NCBI RefSeq assembly: GCF_013364155.1
Contig: NZ_CP054916.1
Coordinates: 3,220,501-3,284,500 of the forward strand
Reading direction: 5' to 3'
DNA length: 64,000 nucleotides
Source: Streptomyces sp. NA02950
GTDB taxonomy: Bacteria; Actinomycetota; Actinomycetes; Streptomycetales; Streptomycetaceae
The notes below the pieces were generated by a model. The model did not search any database. It saw only the letters and a program-made list of their open reading frames with translations, and had not been told where the DNA came from. This document shows, in pieces, positions 57,531 through 64,000 of the stretch. Both the position numbers and the translations under genes were made by a program. Each line of letters begins with the position of its first letter. Positions within the stretch are counted from its first letter, which is position 1.

Positions 57531-58564
57531 GCCGCCTCCATCCAGATGTCGGCGAGCGACTCCTCCAGGGGGATCCTGGAGCGCCAGCCGAGCCGGTCCC
57601 GGGCGGTGCGCACATCCGCCTGCTGCCAGCTGCCGCAGCCGTCCGGGTAGGGGAAGGTGGCCGCGCCGCCGGCGGGGGGCCCTTCCGGCGCCGGGTGGGG
57701 GTGGTGGCCGGGGCCGTGCCCCGGGCCGTGGCCGTGCCCCGGGCCGTGGGCGGGGGCCGGGACATGGGCCCCGGCGCCGGGTCCGTGGTGCACCAGCCCG
57801 CGCCCCGGCGGGGCGTCGATCTCATGCAGGGAGCCGCCGAAACCCGCCACCCGGGCGAGTACGGAGGCGGCCTCGCGCAGCCGCACCGCGCGGCCGGTGC
57901 CGATGTTGACCACGCCCTGCGCGGCCGACAGCGAGGCGGCGTGCACCGCCCGCGCCACGTCCCGGACGTCCACGAAGTCCCGCTGGACGCCGAGCCCGCT
58001 CAGCTTCAGCTCGCTCTCCCCCGCCTGCATCGCCCGCCGCATCGCCTCGGCGAGCCTGCCCAGCGGCGACCCGGCCGGGGTGCCGGGCCCGACGGGGGAG
58101 AACACCCGCAGCACCACCGCGTCCAGGCCCGAGCCGAGCACCAGCTCGGTGGCGGCCAGCTTGCTGACGCCGTACGGGCCACCGGGGCGCGGTACGGCGT
58201 CCTCGGCGGTCGACGAACCGGGCTGCGAGGGTCCGTACTCGGAGGAGCAGCCGATCTGCACCAGCCGGGCGCCGCAGCCGCTGCGCCGCAGCGACTCGCA
58301 GACCGTCGCCACGGCCACCGTGTTGTGCCGGGTGAGCTCCCGGGCCCCGCCGCGTGTCGCACCCGCGCAGTTGATCACCACACCGGGGTGGACGGCGTTG
58401 AGGAAGCGGGTGAGCGCGCCGGGGCTGCCGCTGGAGAGGTCGAAACGCACATCGGCGTCGTCGCCGCGGCCGAGCGCGGTGAGCTGGACGGCGGGGTCGG
58501 CGAGCAGATGCTCCGCGACATACCGGCCGAGATATCCCCCGGAACCGAGCAGCAGGACTCTCAT
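57518..58564 (-). CDS. NAD-dependent sugar epimerase/dehydratase with histidine-rich insert
   Basis: An extended SDR of 348 aa. It has the nucleotide motif GSGGYLGRYV (G-x-G-x-x-G-like, residues 7-16), VINCAGATRGG, SSEYGPSQPG and the catalytic YGVSK (YxxxK), then RVFSPVGPG. Such enzymes interconvert nucleotide sugars. Between residues about 255 and 295 is an insert of alternating His/Gly/Pro (HGPGHGHGPGHGPGHHPHP) not expected in the family, which could bind divalent metal. It overlaps the spherulin-like gene and lies in the same operon as the glycosyltransferase. Confidence 0.87.
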   Translation of the reverse strand: MRVLLLGSGGYLGRYVAEHLLADPAVQLTALGRGDDADVRFDLSSGSPGALTRFLNAVHPGVVINCAGATRGGARELTRHNTVAVATVCESLRRSGCGARLVQIGCSSEYGPSQPGSSTAEDAVPRPGGPYGVSKLAATELVLGSGLDAVVLRVFSPVGPGTPAGSPLGRLAEAMRRAMQAGESELKLSGLGVQRDFVDVRDVARAVHAASLSAAQGVVNIGTGRAVRLREAASVLARVAGFGGSLHEIDAPPGRGLVHHGPGAGAHVPAPAHGPGHGHGPGHGPGHHPHPAPEGPPAGGAATFPYPDGCGSWQQADVRTARDRLGWRSRIPLEESLADIWMEAACRI

Positions 58565-58670
58565 CGGTCACGCCTCCCCGCACAGGCGCGTGGACGGGAC
58601 AGGGCGTCGCTCATGTGGGTGCTCCTCGAAGAGGTGGGAGGGTGCTGCGGTCGTGCGGGGGGTGACGGGT

Positions 58671-60149
58671 TCATCGGGGCGCCTCGCAGGGCGCGGGACG
58701 GCTGCCGTCGGCGCGATGGGGGCGGCGGCGGGTGAAGCGGCCGTCGGCGGCGCTCGCGGCGCCGCCGTGGGCCGAGGCGCGGGCCAGGACGGCGCAGGCG
58801 TACCCCAGCAGTCCGAGCGCCGCGGCGGCGCAGGCGGCCACGGGCAGGACGGCGACGCCGTGGGCGGCGAGGAGCCGCGTCACGGGCTCGCCGAGCGGGG
58901 CTCCGCCGGGCAGCCGGGCGGCCGACGCGATGACCTCCACCGCCGCCTCGGCCGCACAGGCCGCGGCCAGCCCGCTGACCGCCGCCCGGCGGAAGCCGTG
59001 GACGGCGAGCAGCCGGGCCAGGAACAGCAGCGCGGCCAGCGCGGCGGCTGACGCCTCGGCCGTGGTGACGGAGGCGGGGCCGGGCCCGGAGGGAGGTACG
59101 GGGAGGACGAGCCGGGCCGCGAGCACCAGGGGCGCCAGCGCGGCCAGGAAGCCGAGGGCGGTGAGCGCGAACAGCGGCCGCACTCCGGCCGCGAACTCCT
59201 CGAGTCCGCGGCTGCCGGTCAGCCTCCGGCGCGCGCGCACCGCGAACCAGCGGGCGCACCCGGCGGCGGGCGCGACGGCCAGGGCGAGGACAACGGCGGT
59301 CTCGGCGGCACGGGCCGTGTCGTACGCGCCGCGCTCACCGGTCACCAGCCCGGTGAGCAGCCAGTCCCCGCAGGCGGCATAGCCGAGCAGCCAGCCGACG
59401 CAGAGCGGCCCCGCGAGGTCCGCGAGCCGCCCGCCGCGCCCGCGTGCGGCGATCCGTAGCGGGCCCCGGCTCAGACACAGCCACAGCGCGGCGGCCACCA
59501 GGACGGCGCCGACCGCACCGAGGGCGGCCCGGGTGACGGGCGGCGCGAGGTCCGGTCTGAGCACGGCCCAGGCGGTCACCGCGCCCAGCGCCCCGGGCAG
59601 CGGCCACGGCGCCCAGGGGCCGCGCCGGGGGCGGGGGGCGGGGGGCTCGGCGGGCTCCTGGGCCCGGGGCACCCGGGCGTACAGCTCCTCGGCGAGGCCG
59701 AAGACATCGCGATGCCGGAAGCGCGCGGCGGTACGGTCCGTCACCCCATGGGCCTCCAGCCCGGCGGCGATCTCCAGCGGATCGACGGCGCGCGCGCAGA
59801 GATCGTGATGCCGGTGCATCAGCTCGCGCACCGGATCGGCCGGCCCCCGCCGCCCCGCCCCCGCGCCGACCGGCCGCGCCCCGCCGTCGTCCCCGGACGC
59901 GGTGCCACCCGCCCCGGACTCCGGGACGGGGTGGCCGCGCGCGTTGCGCGCCGCCTCCGGCCACCCCTCCGCTTCATCGCCCGCCCCCGACTCCCCCGCC
60001 ACGGCGTACGGCGCCCGGCCCGCGCCGGAGCCCGCCCGCTCCTCGGCGTCCGTGTCAGGGGCGATCAGGGCGCGGGAGGGGGAATTCCAGCCGCCGGGCG
60101 AGGTGGGGGTCGTGGGGGCGTCCGGGACGGGGTCGTGGGGTGTGGTCAT
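58671..60149 (-). CDS. Multi-pass membrane protein of the polysaccharide-like operon
   Basis: A protein of 492 aa from ATG 60149. The first ~95 residues are disordered (Gly/Ala/Glu/Pro). A short conserved cytoplasmic element follows (RHHDLCARAVDPLEIAAGLE ... HRDVFGLAEELYARVPR), then about ten hydrophobic segments from residue 185 on. I recognise no family signature. It overlaps the glycosyltransferase gene by four bases (ATGA), so the two are translationally coupled; a flippase or polymer-transport role is inferred from context only. Confidence 0.72.
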   Translation of the reverse strand: MTTPHDPVPDAPTTPTSPGGWNSPSRALIAPDTDAEERAGSGAGRAPYAVAGESGAGDEAEGWPEAARNARGHPVPESGAGGTASGDDGGARPVGAGAGRRGPADPVRELMHRHHDLCARAVDPLEIAAGLEAHGVTDRTAARFRHRDVFGLAEELYARVPRAQEPAEPPAPRPRRGPWAPWPLPGALGAVTAWAVLRPDLAPPVTRAALGAVGAVLVAAALWLCLSRGPLRIAARGRGGRLADLAGPLCVGWLLGYAACGDWLLTGLVTGERGAYDTARAAETAVVLALAVAPAAGCARWFAVRARRRLTGSRGLEEFAAGVRPLFALTALGFLAALAPLVLAARLVLPVPPSGPGPASVTTAEASAAALAALLFLARLLAVHGFRRAAVSGLAAACAAEAAVEVIASAARLPGGAPLGEPVTRLLAAHGVAVLPVAACAAAALGLLGYACAVLARASAHGGAASAADGRFTRRRPHRADGSRPAPCEAPR

Positions 60150-61981
60150 GCGCCCTCCTCGGCCGTGCCGCCCTGCGGGCCCACGCCCAGGGGTTCGCGC
60201 GGCGGTGCGGCCCAGGCGGGGGTGTGGTCCTGCGGGGCGCGGGACGGCACGGGCGCCGCGCACCAGTGGCCGAAGCGGTCGCCGTCGCGGCCCGCGGTCC
60301 AGCGGCCCGGGATGTGGGCCTCCGCCGGAAGGGCGAACGGCAGTGGCGCACCGCCCTCGCCGACCTCCTCGCGCCGCACCGGACAGTGCGACATCAGCTC
60401 CAGGTAGATACCGCGGAAGGCCGCCACGTTCTGCTCGATGGTGAACAGCTCCAGCGCACGGGCGCGTGCCGCGGCGCCCAGGCGCGCGCGGCGGGCGGGG
60501 TCGCGCAGCAGCGCGAGACAGGCGTCGGCGAGCGCCCGGGGGTTGCGCGGGGGCACCACCAGACCGGTGCCGCCGATGGCCTCGCACACCGCGCCCACGT
60601 CCGTGGACACCGTGGCCCGGCCGCAGAGCATCGCCTCGACCAGCCCCACCGGAAAGCCCTCGACCACGCTGGAGAGCACCACAACGGCGCCCGCCGCGTA
60701 CGCCTCCGGCAGGGACGGCACCCCGGGCTCGCCGAGCCGTTCGAAGGAGACCGGGTTGTCACCGACCGTGTGGGCGTCCGCGGCCTCGTCGGGGAAGAGA
60801 TGCGCGGCGAGGGCCCGGCAGCGGGCCGGGTAGTCCTCCCCCGGCGCATGCGCCGCACCGCTCCCCGCCGGTTCCGCGGAGGCGTCCGCGCGCCGGGTCT
60901 CGATGAGGCGCAGCCGCGCGTCCGGCTGTCGGCGGCGCACCTCCGCGAACGCGTGCAGCAGGGCGACGACGTCCTTGGCCGGCTCGATACGGCCCACCCA
61001 CACCAGCGTCCGGCCGTCGTCACGGGACACCGCGCCGCCATCGCCGTCGCCGCTCTCGCCGACCTCCGCGAAGCGGGCGGCGTCCATACCGGGATAGACG
61101 GTGCGCAGCCGCTCCGGGTCGGCGCCGCACCGCTCCTGCCAGCGGCGGGCGTGGGTGTTGCCGGGGGTGATCAGCGCGGCCCGGGCGTACACCTCGGCGG
61201 CCAGGCGGCCCTGGAACGCGGTGAGCAGGGTGCGGACGGGCGCGGGGCGGACGGCGGCGGGCCGTAGCGACTCCGCCGGACCGGCCGGGCAGCCCTCGAG
61301 ATAGTGCTCGCGCAGCCGTACGCCGTACTCGGTGACCAGCAGCGGCGTACCGAAGAGACGCTTGGCCAGCAGCCCCGGGAGCGCGGCCGCACCGCCGGAG
61401 GTGGCGTGGCACAGGTCGGCCCCGGCGAGGCCGCCGGGGCCGTACCAGTCCAGCGACAGGGGACGCAGCGCGCGCTCCAGTGCCTCGGTGACCGTCAGCA
61501 GATCGGCGACCCGCGCCTGCTGGGCGCCGCGCGCGGCCCCGGGGAGGTGGCAGGCGCGCTCCAGCAGGCGGACGGCGTCCTCGGAGCGGAGCGCGGCCGG
61601 GAGCCCACCGTGGTCGAGGGCGAGTTCGGCGAGGCCGTGCAGACCGGTGGTGAAACGGTCCGCCTGATGTCCGGTGCCCGGCTCCGGGGCGCCTGGAGCG
61701 GCAATGGCGGCGGCCAGTTCGCCGAAGTGCTCGGCGAACCGCCGCCGCTGTCTGCGGCCCGCGCGCCGCGCGGGCGGGGCGCCCCACAGCGGGGCGGTGC
61801 GCACCCGCCGTACCTGGGCGGGGAGTTCGGCCCAGCCCCCGGCGTCCTGGCGGGCGCTGCGGCTCAGCGCGTAGACCTCGAACTCGTGCTGGTCCAGGCC
61901 CCGGACGAGCCGGTCGCACCACACCCGCGCCTCACCGTTCGCATACGGATAACCACCTTCCATAAGCAGAGCCACGCGCAT
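60146..61981 (-). CDS. PelF-like family 4 glycosyltransferase
   Basis: A protein of 611 aa. The N-terminal part matches the DUF3492 lobe of PelF-type enzymes (MRVALLMEGGYPYANGEARVWCDRLV, LCHATSGGAAALPGLL, TPLLVTEYGVRLREHYLE). The C-terminal GT4/GT-B lobe has TLVWVGRIEPAKDVVALL and the nucleotide-sugar-binding SSVVEGFPVGLVEAML (E-x7-E). A proline-rich tail of ~90 residues is extra. PelF polymerises the Pel polysaccharide from a UDP-sugar. First gene of a four-gene operon; ATG 61981, with a 261-bp upstream gap. Confidence 0.88.
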   Translation of the reverse strand: MRVALLMEGGYPYANGEARVWCDRLVRGLDQHEFEVYALSRSARQDAGGWAELPAQVRRVRTAPLWGAPPARRAGRRQRRRFAEHFGELAAAIAAPGAPEPGTGHQADRFTTGLHGLAELALDHGGLPAALRSEDAVRLLERACHLPGAARGAQQARVADLLTVTEALERALRPLSLDWYGPGGLAGADLCHATSGGAAALPGLLAKRLFGTPLLVTEYGVRLREHYLEGCPAGPAESLRPAAVRPAPVRTLLTAFQGRLAAEVYARAALITPGNTHARRWQERCGADPERLRTVYPGMDAARFAEVGESGDGDGGAVSRDDGRTLVWVGRIEPAKDVVALLHAFAEVRRRQPDARLRLIETRRADASAEPAGSGAAHAPGEDYPARCRALAAHLFPDEAADAHTVGDNPVSFERLGEPGVPSLPEAYAAGAVVVLSSVVEGFPVGLVEAMLCGRATVSTDVGAVCEAIGGTGLVVPPRNPRALADACLALLRDPARRARLGAAARARALELFTIEQNVAAFRGIYLELMSHCPVRREEVGEGGAPLPFALPAEAHIPGRWTAGRDGDRFGHWCAAPVPSRAPQDHTPAWAAPPREPLGVGPQGGTAEEGA

Positions 61982-62242
61982 GAGCGCACCCCCGATCTTC
62001 CTGTGGGCAAGCTGTGATGCCGTCGTCGTGCGGCGTGAGCACGTTATGCGCGCATGACGGCAGCGCGACGGACGGTTGTCCGTGGCGCCACCAAAAGGGG
62101 TGAACGCCCGTGACCTTCCCTGCGCTCAGGCGTTGTTGGGCGCTATGGGGCCGGAATCGCGTCGTTCCCGGGCCCTGCCGGGCATTCCCGGGCCCGTGCC
62201 GGGTCACCGGCGCGGCCTGCCGCGGCCGCAGGAACGGTTGGG

Positions 62243-63679
62243 CTATCGCCTGGGGAACGGCCAGGCGTTGGGGCGGCAGGTGGCGCCGTCGGTCGACAGG
62301 AACTTCGTCTGCTGCATCATCACCGGGGCGAGCGCGCCCTGCCGCCCGCAGACCTCGTGGTTGTGGCCGAGCCGGTGGCCGACCTCGTGGTTGATGAGCA
62401 TCTGCCGGTAGCTGTGCACCTTGTCGTCGCCGAAGGTCTTGGCGCCCTGCGCCCACCGATAGGCGTTGATCATGACGCGCTGGGTCGACGCCGAGTCGCA
62501 GGAGACGTTGTCCTCGGCGGTGTCGAGCCCGGACTTGGCGCACCAGGCCGCGGTGGTCCCGGGGCTCGCGAGGGTGATCACGAAGTCGGCCCGCCCGGAG
62601 GAGACCCGCTCGAAGGTGCGGGTGCCGCCGTGGCCCCAGCTCCGCTCGTCGTTCAGCGTCTTGTGGACGGCCTCGGCGAACAGCTCGCCGTCGAGCGGCA
62701 GCCCCTTCTCCACGTCCACGCGGTAGCGCAGCACCTCCCCCCGGCCGGGCGCCCTGTCGTGCCCGCCGACGGTCGCGAAGGCGCCGGAGCCGCGCAGCTC
62801 GGGGTCGAGCGGAAAGACGGCCGCCATCTTCTCGGCGTACGACTCGGGGGCCTTGGCACCGGCGGACCGTGCCGGGGCACCCCGGCCCCGGTCGTCGTCG
62901 CGGGAGACGGTGTCGGAGCCGCCGCGCTCCGTGCCGCCCTTGGCGCGCGCCTTGTTGTCCTGCGGCGGGCCGCTCGCCACCTGCCCGGCCACCACGACCG
63001 CCAGCACGGTGGTCACGGCGGCCGCGGCGACACCGGTGAAGGTCCGGCTCTTGCCACCCTTGGTGACGCCCCGGGCGCCGCCCGCCGGATCGTCGTCCCC
63101 GGATCCGTCGGCGTCGTCGGCGTCGGCGTCGTCGTCGGCGGTGTAGTGCTCCTCGCCCCGGCCGCCGTCCGCGCCGGCACCGGCCGGCTCCGGCCCGCGG
63201 CGCGGCGCCGGGACCACTCCCGGCGCCCCGGCGGCGAAGACGTCGTCGCCGTCGTCCGTCGCGCCCGGGGCGTCGAACGCGGCGAGGTACTCCTTGCGCG
63301 GGCCGGGCATCAGCCCGCCCGCACCGGACACCGTGGGGCGCGACGGCGGGTTCATGGTCGTGGTACCCGCGGAGGCGCGCGGGCCGCCGAGGGCGCCCCA
63401 GCCGCCGCCGGGCTCATGGTGTTCCGGATGGCCGCCCCGGGCGCGCGGCGGCGGGGACTGAGGTCCGTACGCCGCCCGCGGTACGCCCTGAGGGGGTGTC
63501 ACCCCCGGGTCGGCCGCGCCCGGTGCGACGCGCCGCCGGCGCCCGGTGCCCGGGGCTCCCCCGGGTCCGGCCGGGCCGGGGGGCGTGGGCCCGGCGGTCC
63601 CGGGGCCGGAACCGGAGCCCGCAGCGGAGGGCCGGTGACCCCGGTCGTCCTGGCTGCCACGTGCGCTGTGTTTACCCAC
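62243..63679 (-). CDS. DUF3152 membrane-anchored metzincin-like protein
   Basis: A protein of 478 aa from GTG 63679 (VGKHSARGSQ). A ~190-residue Gly/Pro/Asp-rich cytoplasmic region precedes one membrane segment (GVAAAAVTTVLAVVVAGQVA, about 230-249), then an external DUF3152 domain. This carries LINHEVGHRLGHNHEVCG, an extended zinc motif H-E-x2-H-x2-G-x2-H, and two cysteines (WCAKSG, VSCDSA) probably disulfide-bonded. The fold is likely a secreted zinc protease of unknown substrate. Its start overlaps the previous gene's stop by eight bases. Confidence 0.85.
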   Translation of the reverse strand: MGKHSARGSQDDRGHRPSAAGSGSGPGTAGPTPPGPAGPGGAPGTGRRRRVAPGAADPGVTPPQGVPRAAYGPQSPPPRARGGHPEHHEPGGGWGALGGPRASAGTTTMNPPSRPTVSGAGGLMPGPRKEYLAAFDAPGATDDGDDVFAAGAPGVVPAPRRGPEPAGAGADGGRGEEHYTADDDADADDADGSGDDDPAGGARGVTKGGKSRTFTGVAAAAVTTVLAVVVAGQVASGPPQDNKARAKGGTERGGSDTVSRDDDRGRGAPARSAGAKAPESYAEKMAAVFPLDPELRGSGAFATVGGHDRAPGRGEVLRYRVDVEKGLPLDGELFAEAVHKTLNDERSWGHGGTRTFERVSSGRADFVITLASPGTTAAWCAKSGLDTAEDNVSCDSASTQRVMINAYRWAQGAKTFGDDKVHSYRQMLINHEVGHRLGHNHEVCGRQGALAPVMMQQTKFLSTDGATCRPNAWPFPRR

Positions 63680-64000
63680 GCGCCGCACCGCTCCCGTCCA
63701 CGCCGGGTCCCGGCACGGCGCCCCGTACCGGCACCCGGCCGCTCTCCCGGCCTTCTCGTCCGTCAACGTCATCGAGCAGCTCGCGCATGGCGCGGGCCAC
63801 TGCTTCCGGATACTCCATCATCGCGACGTGTCCGGCGTCCAACAGTGTCAACAGACGGGAGTCACGGAAGGTGGCGTTCGCCCGCCGTGCCATCCGGATG
63901 GACACCAGTCGGTCGCGCATACCGTAGACGAGGAGCGTGGGCGCGAGTACCCGCTCGGCCTGACGCCACAGGGAGTGCTGGCCGCCCAGGGTGTAGGAGT
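63672..64000 (-). CDS. Alpha/beta-hydrolase, 5' end cut by window edge
   Basis: The final ~108 residues are visible. LAPTLLVYGMRDRLVS is the strand and acid loop, and LLDAGHVAMMEYPEAVARAM supplies the catalytic His of an alpha/beta-hydrolase (HsaD/haloperoxidase-like). The N-terminal part with the nucleophile lies beyond the window. The tail after ELLDDVDG is low-complexity. The TAA stop overlaps the GTG of the DUF3152 gene by eight bases, suggesting coupling. Confidence 0.8.
   Translation of the reverse strand, partial: SYTLGGQHSLWRQAERVLAPTLLVYGMRDRLVSIRMARRANATFRDSRLLTLLDAGHVAMMEYPEAVARAMRELLDDVDGREGRESGRVPVRGAVPGPGVDGSGAARG

Overview
This is chromosomal DNA from a high-G+C actinomycete, almost certainly a Streptomyces. 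The signs are extreme G/C at third codon positions, GTG starts, a SigR/RsrA pair with the Streptomyces dual start, a WblC (WhiB7-type) regulator, a CatR/catalase pair, actinobacterial initiator tRNAs and a Streptomyces-type miniature transposable element. There is no rRNA, CRISPR array, phage or complete insertion sequence. Most genes are conserved chromosomal housekeeping, stress and repair genes. From memory, the gene order of much of the window resembles the Mycobacterium tuberculosis stretch that holds sigH, aroA, rsgA, the UPF0182 gene, whiB7, uvrD2, mrx1, nudC, adnA/adnB and moeZ.

Layout. 1-5103: a minus-strand thiol-stress block: sigR (preceded by a SigR-type promoter), rsrA, an HD-GYP membrane protein, a degenerate HD membrane protein and a TPR protein cut by the window edge. 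5138-12607: an alpha/beta hydrolase, an HMCES/YedK protein, an M50-like membrane protease, aroA, rsgA, a SugE-like SMR exporter with a convergent TetR regulator, hisN and a CBS-domain protein preceded by a conspicuous RNA fold. 12699-14849: katA and catR, divergent around a CatR-like palindrome. 14873-17412: two initiator tRNA genes, each with a strong hairpin downstream, flanking a Sel1-repeat protein whose stop codon is the site of a 187-bp MITE.

17482-33888: a UPF0182 membrane protein, a PPA1309-family protein, a PDZ/Lon-like protease, a 59-aa membrane protein, MoaE, an SDR protein, a zinc-dependent hydrolase, a Nudix protein, three AIM24-family proteins in a row (one fused to TerD), a YgjP-like metallopeptidase, a ThiF-like protein, a UbiB/ABC1 kinase and a small zinc-ribbon protein. 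33964-35223: the wblC operon, with a 92-codon upstream ORF and a transcription-attenuator hairpin. 35216-48804: DNA repair and redox genes (uvrD2, mycoredoxin with a SigR-type promoter, nudC, an M20 peptidase, adnB, adnA, an alkyltransferase-like protein), plus a 13-copy 30-bp degenerate repeat.

49008-55399: a pseudokinase/LPG-synthase-like membrane fusion, a 24-bp repeat array and two tandem secreted tripeptidyl-peptidase-like lipoproteins. 55497-64000: moeZ behind a SigR-type promoter, then a four-gene operon (PelF-like glycosyltransferase, multi-pass membrane protein, epimerase, spherulin-4/GH114-like protein) that looks like a reduced Pel-type exopolysaccharide system, a DUF3152 secreted metzincin-like protein, and the end of an alpha/beta hydrolase.

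Themes: three sites match GGAAT-N18-GTT exactly (sigR, mycoredoxin, moeZ), linking thiol homeostasis and sulfur transfer to SigR. Two upstream RNA regions look regulatory (wblC attenuator; CBS-protein leader). Several genes have a -10-like hexamer placed so that the mRNA would start at the start codon.
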